64,000 nucleotides of DNA from Flavimobilis massiliensis (GTDB taxonomy: Bacteria; Actinomycetota; Actinomycetes; Actinomycetales; Cellulomonadaceae): positions 124,001-188,000 of the forward strand of contig NZ_LT964979.1 of the NCBI RefSeq assembly GCF_900240335.1, written 5' to 3'. The position numbers and the translations under genes were made by a program. How positions within the stretch are numbered: the stretch's first letter is position 1; every line of letters begins with the position of its first letter. Of this stretch, positions 24,695-33,593 are shown one piece after another. Below the pieces are notes generated by a model. The model was not told where the DNA came from. It saw nothing but the letters and a program-made list of their open reading frames with translations, and did not search any database.

Positions 24695-26176
24695 ATGGCC
24701 GGCACGCTGGCAGAGAAGGTCTGGGACGCGCACCTCGTGCGTCAGGGTGTCGACGGAGCGCCCGACCTTCTCTACATCGACCTCCACCTTCTCCACGAGG
24801 TGACGAGCCCGCAGGCTTTCGAGGGTCTCCGCCTCGCCGGACGCAAGCTGCGCCGCACGGACCTCACGATCGCCACCGAGGACCACAACACCCCGACGCT
24901 CGACATCGACCTGCCGATCGCGGACCTCACGAGCCGCACGCAGATCGACACGCTGCGCAACAACGCCAAGGAGTTCGGCGTCCGCCTCCACTCCCTCGGC
25001 GACGCCGACCAGGGCATCGTCCACCAGGTCGGTCCGCAGCTCGGCCTCACGATGCCGGGCCTCACGGTCGTCTGCGGCGACTCGCACACGTCGACGCACG
25101 GCGCGTTCGGCGCGCTCGCGTTCGGCATCGGCACGTCCGAGGTCGAGCACGTCATGGCGACGCAGACGCTCCCGCTCGCGCCCTTCCGCACCATGGCGAT
25201 CAACGTCGAGGGCGAGCTCCCGCCCGGCACCACCTCGAAGGACATCATCCTCGCGATCATCGCGAAGATCGGCACCGGTGGCGGTCAGGGCTACGTGCTC
25301 GAGTACCGCGGCGAGGCCATCCGCAAGCTCTCCATGGAGGCGCGGATGACGATCTGCAACATGTCGATCGAGGCCGGCGCCCGCGCCGGCATGATCGCCC
25401 CCGACCAGACGACCTTCGACTACCTCGAGGGCCGCCCCCACGCGCCCGAGGGCGCGGACTGGGACGCCGCGGTCGAGTATTGGAAGACGCTCCGCACGGA
25501 CGACGACGCGGTGTTCGACGCCGAGGTCACCCTCCAGGCGTCCGACCTCGAGCCCTTCGTCACGTGGGGCACGAACCCCGGCCAGGGTCTGCCGCTCTCC
25601 GCAAACGTCCCGGTGCCCGAGCTCATCGCCGACGAGAACGACCGCATCGCCGCCGAGCGCGCGATCGAGTACATGGGCCTTGTCCCCGGCGCCCCGCTGC
25701 GCGACCTCAAGATCGACACCGTCTTCATCGGCTCGTGCACGAACGGCCGCATCGAGGACCTTCGCTCGGTCGCCAAGGTCCTCAAGGGCAAGAAGAAGGC
25801 CGCGGACACGCGCGTCCTCGTCGTGCCCGCGTCGGCGCGCGTGCGTCTCCAGGCCGAGGCCGAGGGTCTCGACGAGATTTTCCTCGACTTCGGCGCCGAG
25901 TGGCGCAACGCCGGCTGCTCGATGTGCCTCGGCATGAACCCCGACCAGCTCACCCCGGGGGAGCGGGCCGCGTCGACGTCCAACCGCAACTTCGAGGGAC
26001 GTCAGGGCAAGGGCGGTCGCACGCACCTCGTCTCGCCGCTCGTCGCCGCCGCGACCGCGATCCGCGGCACGCTCTCGTCGCTCGCCGACCTCGACCTGCC
26101 CGAGGACACCGACCTCACGACCTTCGACGGCTCGCCGCTCGCGCCGCTCGACCCGAACGTCCTCGTTCAGGTCTGA
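24695..26176 (+). CDS. leuC: 3-isopropylmalate dehydratase large subunit
   Basis: Isomerises 2-isopropylmalate to 3-isopropylmalate with LeuD, in leucine biosynthesis. 493 residues, aconitase family. The three 4Fe-4S ligands are present: Cys348 in GSCTNGR, Cys408 and Cys411 in CSMCLGMN. Active-site sequence VCGDSHTSTHGA is intact. AGAGGAA precedes ATG 24695. leuD begins 42 bases downstream, same operon. Likely controlled by the divergent NdgR. Confidence 0.97.
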   Translation: MAGTLAEKVWDAHLVRQGVDGAPDLLYIDLHLLHEVTSPQAFEGLRLAGRKLRRTDLTIATEDHNTPTLDIDLPIADLTSRTQIDTLRNNAKEFGVRLHSLGDADQGIVHQVGPQLGLTMPGLTVVCGDSHTSTHGAFGALAFGIGTSEVEHVMATQTLPLAPFRTMAINVEGELPPGTTSKDIILAIIAKIGTGGGQGYVLEYRGEAIRKLSMEARMTICNMSIEAGARAGMIAPDQTTFDYLEGRPHAPEGADWDAAVEYWKTLRTDDDAVFDAEVTLQASDLEPFVTWGTNPGQGLPLSANVPVPELIADENDRIAAERAIEYMGLVPGAPLRDLKIDTVFIGSCTNGRIEDLRSVAKVLKGKKKAADTRVLVVPASARVRLQAEAEGLDEIFLDFGAEWRNAGCSMCLGMNPDQLTPGERAASTSNRNFEGRQGKGGRTHLVSPLVAAATAIRGTLSSLADLDLPEDTDLTTFDGSPLAPLDPNVLVQV

Positions 26177-26218
26177 CGCCCGCACCCGGTCACCGAAGCC
26201 ACACCCAAGGAGCCTGTC

Positions 26219-26860
26219 ATGGAGAAGTTCACCACCCACACGGGCGTCGGCGTCCCGCTGCGTCGCAGCAACGTCGACACCGACCAGATCATCCCCGCGG
26301 TCTACCTCAAGCGCGTCACCCGCACGGGCTTCGAGGACGCGCTCTTCGCCGCATGGCGCGGCGACGAGTCGTTCGTCCTCAACCAGCCGGCCTACGCGTC
26401 GGGCTCCGTGCTCGTCGCGGGCCCCGACTTCGGCACCGGCTCGTCCCGCGAGCACGCCGTCTGGGCGCTCAAGGACTACGGCTTCAGGGCCGTCCTCGCC
26501 TCACGCTTCGCCGACATCTTCCGCGGCAACTCGGGCAAGCAGGGCCTCCTCGCGGCGCAGGTCGCGCAGGAGGACATCGAGCTCCTCTGGAAGGTTCTCG
26601 AGAACGAGCCCGGAACCGAGGTGACGGTCGATCTCGTCGAGCGCACCGCGTCGGCGGGCGACGTCACCGTGCAGATCCACGTCGACGACTACACGCGCTG
26701 GCGCCTCATGGAGGGTCTCGACGACATCGGGCTCACGCTCCAGCACGAGGACGAGATCACCGCGTTCGAGGCGCGTCGCGAGAGCTGGCGCCCGAAGACG
26801 CTCCCCGCGAAGCACCTGCCCAAGCAGGAGATCGTCGCCGCGCGTCCCACAGGCGCCTGA
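26219..26860 (+). CDS. leuD: 3-isopropylmalate dehydratase small subunit
   Basis: 213-residue partner of LeuC. Conserved blocks RRSNVDTDQIIPA, PDFGTGSSREHAVWAL, the flexible loop region and FADIFRGNSGKQGLL are all present. AAGGAG lies upstream of ATG 26219. A strong terminator follows 20 bases after the stop, so leuCD forms a two-gene unit. Confidence 0.97.
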   Translation: MEKFTTHTGVGVPLRRSNVDTDQIIPAVYLKRVTRTGFEDALFAAWRGDESFVLNQPAYASGSVLVAGPDFGTGSSREHAVWALKDYGFRAVLASRFADIFRGNSGKQGLLAAQVAQEDIELLWKVLENEPGTEVTVDLVERTASAGDVTVQIHVDDYTRWRLMEGLDDIGLTLQHEDEITAFEARRESWRPKTLPAKHLPKQEIVAARPTGA

Positions 26861-26880
26861 GCGCACACCCGCACCACCCC

Positions 26881-26915
26881 GACGCCGGGACGCCGCCATG
26901 CGGCGTCCCGGCGTC
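26881..26915 (+). terminator. Terminator of leuCD
   Basis: Perfect 16-bp stem, GACGCCGGGACGCCGC (26881-26896) with its complement (26900-26915) and a three-base loop. Confidence 0.9.
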
Positions 26916-27101
26916 GCCGTGCCGGGAGGGGGGACGGAGACGCGGGCCACGGAATACCGTGCGTGCCGGACGGCGTTCGACCCTCGGAGCGACCGTGCCC
27001 GGGGCGGTCCGGCAGATCTCACCCCGCCCTCCCACGAAGTCCACACACCGCGCGCGGCGCATCTGGCCCGAAGGCCCCCAGCGATAGGCGACCATAGACC
27101 C

Positions 27102-28418
27102 ATGACCGATCTCATCCACGTCACCGGCGGCACCCCGCTCAACGGCAGAATCCGGGTCCGCGGGGCCAAGAACTTCGTCTCCAAGGCGATGGTCGCCTCC
27201 CTCCTCGGCGACGGGCCGAGCGAGCTGAGGAACGTCCCCCTCATCCGCGACGTCGAGATCGTCAAGGGCCTGCTCGAGCTTCACGGGGTCGTCGTCAAGC
27301 ACGACCGTGACGGTGGTGTCCTGCGCATGGACTCGACGGCCGTCGACTCGGCGCACGTCGCGGACATCGACGCGCACGCCGGCTCGAGCCGTATCCCGAT
27401 CCTCCTGTGCGGACCGCTCCTCCACCGGCTCGGCGAGGCGTTCATCCCCGACCTCGGCGGCTGCCACATCGGCGACCGGCCGATCAACTTCCACCTCGAC
27501 ATCCTTCGCAAGTTCGGTGCGGTCGTCGACAAGCGGCCCCAGGGCATCCACCTCACCGCGCCGAACGGCTTGCGCGGCACGAAGATCGAGCTGCCCTACC
27601 CGTCGGTCGGCGCGACCGAGCAGCTGCTGCTCACCGCGGTGCGCGCCGAGGGCGTCACCGAGCTCTCGAACGCCGCGATCGAGCCCGAGATCATGGACCT
27701 CATCAACGTCCTGCAGAAGATGGGCGCGATCATCTCGGTCGACACTGACCGCGTCATCCGCATCGAGGGTGTCAATCGCCTCGGCGGCTTCCGTCACACC
27801 GCGCTCGGCGACCGCATCGAGGCGGCCTCGTGGGCGTCGGCGGCTCTCGCGACGGGCGGTGACATCTTCGTCGAGGGCGCGACGCAGCCGGAGATGATCG
27901 CGTTCCTCAACACCTTCCGGAAGGTCGGCGGCGAGTTCGAGGTCGAGGACGACGGCATCCGCTTTTACCACCCGGGCGGCGAACTGCGCTCGATCGTCCT
28001 CGAGACCGACGTCCACCCCGGCTTCATGACCGACTGGCAGCAGCCGCTCGTCGTCGCCCTCACGCAGGCCACTGGCCTCTCGATCGTCCACGAGACGGTC
28101 TACGAGAACCGCTTCGGCTTCACCGAGGCCCTGCGCGGCATGGGCGCGACCATCCAGGTGTACCGGGAGTGCCTCGGTGGCCTCGAGTGTCGCTTCGGCC
28201 AGCGCAACTTCCACCATTCCGCCGTCATCTCGGGCCCGACCCCGCTCGAGGCCGGCGAGATTACCGTCCCGGACCTCCGCGGTGGCTTCTCGCACCTCAT
28301 CGCGGCGCTCGCCGCGAAGGGCACGTCGACCGTCCACGGCATCGGACTCATCGACCGCGGCTACGAGAACTTCACCGAGAAGCTCACGGCGCTCGGCGCA
28401 GACTTCGAACGCCCCTGA
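27102..28418 (+). CDS. murA: UDP-N-acetylglucosamine 1-carboxyvinyltransferase
   Basis: First committed enzyme of peptidoglycan precursor synthesis: transfers enolpyruvate from PEP to UDP-GlcNAc in the cytoplasm. 438 residues, EPSP-synthase fold, with the N-terminal GTPLNGRIRVRGAKNFVSKA. The catalytic loop has Cys121 in GGCHIGDRP, so the fosfomycin-target cysteine is retained (mycobacteria have Asp). ATG 27102 is chosen over upstream frames since the family starts here; TAGGCG at 27085-27090 may be its -10 box, giving a very short leader. Confidence 0.95.
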   Translation: MTDLIHVTGGTPLNGRIRVRGAKNFVSKAMVASLLGDGPSELRNVPLIRDVEIVKGLLELHGVVVKHDRDGGVLRMDSTAVDSAHVADIDAHAGSSRIPILLCGPLLHRLGEAFIPDLGGCHIGDRPINFHLDILRKFGAVVDKRPQGIHLTAPNGLRGTKIELPYPSVGATEQLLLTAVRAEGVTELSNAAIEPEIMDLINVLQKMGAIISVDTDRVIRIEGVNRLGGFRHTALGDRIEAASWASAALATGGDIFVEGATQPEMIAFLNTFRKVGGEFEVEDDGIRFYHPGGELRSIVLETDVHPGFMTDWQQPLVVALTQATGLSIVHETVYENRFGFTEALRGMGATIQVYRECLGGLECRFGQRNFHHSAVISGPTPLEAGEITVPDLRGGFSHLIAALAAKGTSTVHGIGLIDRGYENFTEKLTALGADFERP

Positions 28419-28531
28419 GCGCACGGCCCGGGCCGCACGGCCCGGCATGGCCCAACACGACGACGACCCCGGTCCAGGCGCCTGCCGCGACCGGGGTCGC
28501 CGCGTCTCCGCCCCAGGAGGAGGCCGCCCGG

Positions 28532-28537
28532 TAGGAT
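28532..28537 (+). promoter_or_regulatory. -10 box for acyltransferase-gpsA operon
   Basis: TAGGAT eight bases before GTG 28546, no ribosome site: leaderless or nearly so. Confidence 0.55.
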
Positions 28538-28545
28538 GTGGTCCC

Positions 28546-29388
28546 GTGCCGAAGCATCCTGCCAGCGCCAACCGCGCCTACCGCAATGTCGCGCGTCTCG
28601 TGCGCCCGCTCATGCGCTCGATGACGCGCCGCGACTGGCAGGGCATGGAGCATCTGCCGGCCTCGGGCGGCTTCGTCGTCGCCGGGAACCACATGTCGAA
28701 CATCGACCCGCTGACGTTCGCGCACTACGTGTACGACGCGGGCTTCGCGCCGCGCATCCTCGCGAAGGCGTCGTTGTTCAAGGTGCCGGTCCTCGGGGCG
28801 CTCCTGCGCGCGACCGGTCAGATCCCCGTCGAGCGCAACTCGACGCACGCGCACGATGCGCTCGACCCGGGCATCGAGGCGCTGCGCGAGGGGCGCTGCG
28901 TCGCCGTGTTCCCCGAGGGCACGCTCACGCGCGACCCGGACCTGTGGCCCATGACCGCGAAGACCGGCGTCGCGCGGCTCGCGCTCGAGGCCCGCGTCCC
29001 GGTCATCCCGGTCGCGCAGTGGGGGATGCAGGACATTCTGCCCCGGTACTCCAAGCGCTTCCGCCCGTTCCCGCGCAAGCACGTCTCGGTGCACGCAGGT
29101 CCGCCGGTCCCGCTCGACGACCTCTACGGCCGCCCGCTCGACGCCGCGACGCTCCGCGAGGCGACTGAGCGCGTCATGGACGCGGTCACGGCGATCCTCG
29201 CCGAGATCCGCGGCGAGGAGCCGCCTGCGGTGCGCTACGACATGCGGACGGCCCTGCGCGCCGCGAAGGCCGACCCCACCCAGGTCCCCGTGGGCCCGAG
29301 CCGGGGGACACCGGCAGACGACCCTCGGCCACGTCCCGAGGAGGCCGACGCGGCACCGGGTACGACGACGGACGGTGAGGACTCATGA
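28546..29388 (+). CDS. 1-acyl-sn-glycerol-3-phosphate acyltransferase (PlsC-like)
   Basis: 280-residue membrane-associated acyltransferase of phospholipid synthesis. The catalytic H-x4-D motif appears as NHMSNID, the substrate motif as FPEGTLTRD, and VPVIPVAQWG follows. An ~60-residue charged, proline-rich tail ends the protein. It overlaps gpsA by four bases (ATGA), matching a pathway link since GpsA makes the glycerol-3-phosphate to be acylated. Whether this is the main PlsC cannot be told. Confidence 0.88.
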   Translation: MPKHPASANRAYRNVARLVRPLMRSMTRRDWQGMEHLPASGGFVVAGNHMSNIDPLTFAHYVYDAGFAPRILAKASLFKVPVLGALLRATGQIPVERNSTHAHDALDPGIEALREGRCVAVFPEGTLTRDPDLWPMTAKTGVARLALEARVPVIPVAQWGMQDILPRYSKRFRPFPRKHVSVHAGPPVPLDDLYGRPLDAATLREATERVMDAVTAILAEIRGEEPPAVRYDMRTALRAAKADPTQVPVGPSRGTPADDPRPRPEEADAAPGTTTDGEDS

Positions 29389-30434
29389 CGGGCGAGCAGA
29401 GCACGAGCTCCGGCACGACTGAGACCGAGCGCCCCCTCCGCGCCGCCGTCCTCGGCACGGGCGCGTGGGGCACGACCTTCGCGGTCGTCATGGCCGACGC
29501 CGGCTGCGACGTCCGCATGTGGGGCCGGTCGTCCGAGGTCTGCGCGCAGATTACGCTCGACCACCGCAACTCCCGCAACCTCCCCGGCGTGCGCCTGCCC
29601 GCGCAGATCACGGCGACGACCGATGCAGCGGCGGCGCTCGAGGACGCCGATCTCGTCGTCGTCGCGATCCCGTCGCAGTCCGCACGCGCGACCCTCACCA
29701 CCCTGCGCGAGCACGTGCCCGCGGACGCCGTCGCCGTCTCGCTCATGAAGGGCGTCGAGCTCGATACCGACCGCCGCATGAGCGAGGTCGTCGCCGAGGC
29801 GCTCGGGCTTCCGGCCCGGCAGGTCGTCGTCGTCTCGGGACCCAACCTCGCGCGCGAGATCGCCGAGAGGCAGCCGACTGCGACCGTCGTGGCGGGAACT
29901 GACCCGGAGGCGACCGCCCTCGTCGCGCGCGCGTGCACGAACCCCTACTTCCGGCCCTACACGAACACCGACGTCGTCGGCGTTGAGCTGTGCGGCGCCG
30001 TGAAGAACGTCATCGCGATCGCCGTCGGCATCGCGCAGGGCAAGGGCTTCGGGCTCAACACGACCGCGACGGTCATCACGCGCGGCCTTGTCGAGATCAC
30101 GCGTCTCGGCCGCGCCCTCGGCGCGAACGCGGAGACGTTCCCGGGTCTTGCGGGCATGGGTGACCTCATGGCGACGTGTGCCTCGCCGCTCTCGCGCAAC
30201 CACACGCTCGGCAAGCACATCGGTGAGGGCCTCACGCTTGAGGAGGCGATCGCTGCGACCGGCGGCACGGCGGAGGGCGTGAAGTCCTCGCGCTCGGTGC
30301 TCGAGCTCGCCCGCTCGCTCGGCGTCGACATGCCCATCACGCAGGCCGTTGCGGCCGTCCTCTACGACGGCCTCGCGGTCGACGAGATGGCGCGAGCGCT
30401 GCTCGCCCGCCCGCAGAAGGCAGAAGGGCTGTAG
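29385..30434 (+). CDS. gpsA: Glycerol-3-phosphate dehydrogenase [NAD(P)+]
   Basis: Reduces dihydroxyacetone phosphate to sn-glycerol-3-phosphate for phospholipids. 349 residues. N-terminal Rossmann motif VLGTGAWGTTFA after a 20-residue Ser/Thr leader, SGPNLAREI, the catalytic Lys region ELCGAVKNVIAIAVG and GLAGMGDLMATC. Translationally coupled to the acyltransferase gene. A small gene starts 4 bases after its stop. Confidence 0.96.
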   Translation: MTGEQSTSSGTTETERPLRAAVLGTGAWGTTFAVVMADAGCDVRMWGRSSEVCAQITLDHRNSRNLPGVRLPAQITATTDAAAALEDADLVVVAIPSQSARATLTTLREHVPADAVAVSLMKGVELDTDRRMSEVVAEALGLPARQVVVVSGPNLAREIAERQPTATVVAGTDPEATALVARACTNPYFRPYTNTDVVGVELCGAVKNVIAIAVGIAQGKGFGLNTTATVITRGLVEITRLGRALGANAETFPGLAGMGDLMATCASPLSRNHTLGKHIGEGLTLEEAIAATGGTAEGVKSSRSVLELARSLGVDMPITQAVAAVLYDGLAVDEMARALLARPQKAEGL

Positions 30435-30438
30435 AGCC

Positions 30439-30864
30439 GTGCCGTCGTGGCAGGAACTCGTCGTCGCGCTCGGCGTGCTCGCTGCGATCGTCGTCGTCGT
30501 GGCGGTCCGCGTCGGACGGCCTCGCCACGACGACGACCGACGCCGCGAGACGACCGGCAGCGACATCGCTTCGGGCATGCTCGGCGAGATGATCGAGATC
30601 TTCCAGCCCTCGCGCACGACCCTCACCGAGGAGCGTGAGCGGATCCGCCACGACCGGCTGCAGACCGGGGCCGCCGCGCCGCCGTTCGGCGTCGACCTCG
30701 AGGCGGGCACGGCAGTGCTGCCGGGCCGGTCGACCGCCGTGCCCGCAGCAGCCGACGCGGACGGGCGCTCGAGCGGGGACGACGATCCTGCCGGGGAAGC
30801 GGACGAGAGCTCCGGCTCACGCACCGCCGGGAGCGCCGCCGACGCGCCGACGGGCCGGGACTGA
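30439..30864 (+). CDS. Short membrane protein, DUF6191-like
   Basis: 141 residues starting at GTG 30439, four bases after gpsA. One N-terminal helix (about 5-24), an acidic-basic linker, then the conserved-looking block MLGEMIEIFQPSRTTLTEERERI and FGVDLEAGTAVLP. The middle block recalls small DUF6191 proteins of actinobacteria; the remainder is an Asp/Ser/Ala-rich tail. Function unknown. It converges on the endonuclease-like gene with only 7 bases between stops. Confidence 0.6.
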   Translation: MPSWQELVVALGVLAAIVVVVAVRVGRPRHDDDRRRETTGSDIASGMLGEMIEIFQPSRTTLTEERERIRHDRLQTGAAAPPFGVDLEAGTAVLPGRSTAVPAAADADGRSSGDDDPAGEADESSGSRTAGSAADAPTGRD

Positions 30865-30871
30865 CACGGGC

Positions 30872-32179
30872 TCAGCGCGGCAGGCGGAGCTCGACGATCA
30901 CCGGGTCGTGGTCGGACGCGAGGGGCGTCGCGTAGCGCGTGCGGCTCGTGAGGCGGTGGTCGACCTTCCACGCCGTCACCGCGACGCTGCGGGGGACGAG
31001 AACGCGGTCGATGTGGTCGCCCCAGAGGGTCGACGTGCGCACCGTGCCCGACGTGCCGATCGCCGAGTTCTGGTGCGGGTGCGACTGGTAGCGCAGCGCG
31101 ACGTCGTAGGCGTCGTCGTACCCCTCGCCAGCGAGCGCGACCCGCGGACCGTCGACCTTGCGGCTGCGGCTCGAGTTGGTGTCGCCCGCGTAGATGACGG
31201 TCCGACCCGGGAGGGCCTTCGTCACGGCGGCGTGGACCGCCGCCGTCTCACGCCTGCGGTTGGCGTCCGCCCCCGCGCGCTCGTCGACGTGGAGTCCGAC
31301 GAACGCGTACGTGCGACCCGTGGCGCGCGAGCGGGCCTCGACCCAGCACGCGCCGTGCGTCGCGTCGTCGTCGAACGCCTCGAAGGTCATGCCTCCCGCG
31401 GTGCCGGGGACGGCGGTGAGCGTGGCGTCGCGCAGGAGCACGCCGACGTTGTTGTCGTATGCGTCACCGGTGCCGTCGCCCGGCTTGCAGCCGCGTGTGA
31501 ACGTGCCGGCGAGCGCGTTCTCGAGGTCGCCGCGCTCCTCGTTCTCGGCGAGGGCGCGGTCGCCCTCCTGGATCGTCACGACGTCGGCCCGACGATGCGA
31601 GGTGCCGACCGTGAGCCGTGCGATGCGGTCGGCGACCCGCGCGGCGCGGCTCGGTCCCCACGCGGGCAGCTTGCCGGACGCGCAGCCCGAGCACACGTTG
31701 TACGTCGCGACGGCGAGCCGTTCGCGACCCTTCGTCGCGGCACGGTCGCGCTCGGTCGTCATCCGACAGTGCGGCGCGCTGCGCGGCCCGACGGTCTTCG
31801 AGCCGCGCAGTCCGCGCACGACGACGCAGTAGACGGTCCCCGGCTTGAGGCGTGTGAGGCGGGCCTTCTGCGTCGTGCCCTTCGTCGCGGCGAAGCTCCG
31901 GGTCCGGGTCGCGGACGACCGCGTGATCTGGGCGCCGCTCAGAGCCTTGCCCGAGCGGGAGGCCACGAGATCCACTTCGTAGCGGGTGGCACCCTTGACC
32001 CGCGGCCAGCTGATGCTGAGGGTCACGGACCTGCCCGTGACCGACTGCGCGGTCACCCACGGCGCTCCGGCCTTCGGCAGTGCGGCGGACGCGGGCGCCG
32101 CCGCAGGGAGCGTGAGGACGAGTGCCGCGACGGTCGCGAGCACGATGAGGAGCGGTCGACGGGCGCTGACGAGCAGCAT
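30872..32179 (-). CDS. Secreted endonuclease/exonuclease/phosphatase-family protein with FN3-like domain
   Basis: 435 residues. A signal peptide (first ~33 residues, ending ASA) directs export. A fibronectin-type III-like domain (about 40-140) precedes an EEP domain: ATYNVCSG, VTIQEGD (catalytic Glu), FVGLHVDERAG, IYAGDTNSS and a final SDHDPVIVEL (catalytic Asp-His). It may be an extracellular nuclease or phosphodiesterase; substrate unknown. GAGAGGA lies upstream of ATG 32179. Monocistronic and convergent with the small gene at 30439. Confidence 0.8.
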   Translation of the reverse strand: MLLVSARRPLLIVLATVAALVLTLPAAAPASAALPKAGAPWVTAQSVTGRSVTLSISWPRVKGATRYEVDLVASRSGKALSGAQITRSSATRTRSFAATKGTTQKARLTRLKPGTVYCVVVRGLRGSKTVGPRSAPHCRMTTERDRAATKGRERLAVATYNVCSGCASGKLPAWGPSRAARVADRIARLTVGTSHRRADVVTIQEGDRALAENEERGDLENALAGTFTRGCKPGDGTGDAYDNNVGVLLRDATLTAVPGTAGGMTFEAFDDDATHGACWVEARSRATGRTYAFVGLHVDERAGADANRRRETAAVHAAVTKALPGRTVIYAGDTNSSRSRKVDGPRVALAGEGYDDAYDVALRYQSHPHQNSAIGTSGTVRTSTLWGDHIDRVLVPRSVAVTAWKVDHRLTSRTRYATPLASDHDPVIVELRLPR

Positions 32180-32327
32180 CGGGGGGTCCTCTCGACGTGA
32201 GGACGTGAGTCTATGCCCGCGGCCGTCGAGCGCGACAGGGTGCGGCTGATTCTGCCGGCCCGTGCGGTCGACGCCCCGCGCGGCTGCGCGGCACCCGGCG
32301 GCTGCGCGGCCGCCGCCGGGCGAGACG

Positions 32328-33506
32328 TCAGCCCTGTGCTGCGCGCAGCGCCCGGTCGAGGTCGGCCCAGAGGTCCTCGACGTCCTCGACGCCGACGCTG
32401 AGGCGCAGGAGGTCCTCGGGCACAGTGAGCGACTCCGTCCCGAAGCGGCGGCGCCGCTCGAGCGTCGACTCGACACCGCCGAGGCTCGTCGCGGGCGTCC
32501 ACACGCGCACGTTCGCGACGACCGCGTCCGCAGCGGAGGGCCCGCCGTGCGGGCGGAGCCCGAGGATCGCGCCGTAGCCCGCCATGAGCCGCGTCGCGCG
32601 CTCGTGGCCGGGATCCGTCGGCAGGCCTGGGTGGCGCACCTCGGCGACCGCGGGGTGCTCGGCGAGGCGTCGGGCGAGCTCGAGCGCGTTGGCCTGCGCG
32701 CGCTCGACGCGCAGGGCGAGTGTCCGCAGCCCGCGCAGCGCGAGCCACACCTCGAACGGACCTGCGATCGCGCCGTGCGACGTCCGGTGGGCACGGAGGT
32801 GGTCGGCGAGGTGCTCGCTCGCGGCAAGAGCGATGCCGAGCACGACGTCGGAGTGCCCCGCGAGATACTTCGTCGCGGAGTGCACGACGATATCGGCGCC
32901 GTGCTCGAAGGGCCGCTGGACGAGGGGTGTCGCGAACGTCGAGTCGACCGCGACGAGCACGTGCCGCGCGTGGGCCGCCTCGACGAGCGACGGGAGGTCG
33001 GCGACCTCGAGCATGGGGTTCGTCGGCGTCTCGACCCACAGGAGGTCCGCGTCGTCGAGAGCCCGGGTGACCTCGTCGGTGTTGGCGACGTCGACGCGCC
33101 GCACGTCGAGCCCACGCTCGACCGCGAGCTGGTCGAGGAGGCCGAGCGTCGCTTGGTAGGCGTGGCGCGGCACGACGACCGCGCCGCCGAGCGGCACGAG
33201 CGCGAGCACCGCGGCGACCGCCGCCATGCCCGAGCCGAAGACCGTCGCACCGTGCCGACCGCCCTCGAGCGCCGCGACGGCCTCCTCGAACGGCTCCCAC
33301 GTCTCCGTGCCCATGCGGGTGTAGAGGCGCTCGCCGGGCACGACGGGCCCCTGCGAGACGTACGTCGAGGACAGCACGACCGGCGGGTTGACGGGCGCAC
33401 CCTGGACGGGCGCAGGGCGGCCGGCGACGACCGCGAGCGTCGCGGGCGACAGCGCCGCGGCGGCGTCGACGGGAGCGGGGTCGGGCGTGGCGTCGGGCGT
33501 CGTCAT
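32328..33506 (-). CDS. Trans-sulfuration PLP enzyme (cystathionine gamma-synthase/lyase type)
   Basis: 392-residue Cys/Met metabolism PLP-dependent enzyme. YTRMGTETWEPFEEAVAALEGG, FGSGMAAVAAVLAL, WVETPTNPMLEV, the aspartate in VAVDSTFATP and the PLP lysine in HSATKYLAGHSDV are seen, with a typical C-terminal R-x-S-x-GVED. Lyase and synthase cannot be separated by eye. ATG 33506 has TAACCT six bases upstream on the minus strand, leaderless pattern. Divergent from ddl. Confidence 0.87.
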   Translation of the reverse strand: MTTPDATPDPAPVDAAAALSPATLAVVAGRPAPVQGAPVNPPVVLSSTYVSQGPVVPGERLYTRMGTETWEPFEEAVAALEGGRHGATVFGSGMAAVAAVLALVPLGGAVVVPRHAYQATLGLLDQLAVERGLDVRRVDVANTDEVTRALDDADLLWVETPTNPMLEVADLPSLVEAAHARHVLVAVDSTFATPLVQRPFEHGADIVVHSATKYLAGHSDVVLGIALAASEHLADHLRAHRTSHGAIAGPFEVWLALRGLRTLALRVERAQANALELARRLAEHPAVAEVRHPGLPTDPGHERATRLMAGYGAILGLRPHGGPSAADAVVANVRVWTPATSLGGVESTLERRRRFGTESLTVPEDLLRLSVGVEDVEDLWADLDRALRAAQG

Positions 33507-33512
33507 GCCCGC

Positions 33513-33518
33513 AGGTTA
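33513..33518 (-). promoter_or_regulatory. -10 box for trans-sulfuration gene
   Basis: TAACCT on the minus strand, six bases before ATG 33506. Confidence 0.45.
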
Positions 33519-33579
33519 CGCCCGCACGACCCCTCCGGGCGTGCTGGAACGGGCGCGGGTCCATCTCGTGGTCCGGCGG

Positions 33580-33585
33580 TAGGCT
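33580..33585 (+). promoter_or_regulatory. -10 box for ddl
   Basis: TAGGCT eight bases before ATG 33594; no ribosome site. Confidence 0.55.
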
Positions 33586-33593
33586 TGCCCGCG

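Noticed and set aside
27102..28418. Intrinsic fosfomycin resistance through a Cys-to-Asp change in MurA
   Set aside because: The catalytic loop keeps Cys121 (GGCHIGDRP), so this mechanism does not apply.
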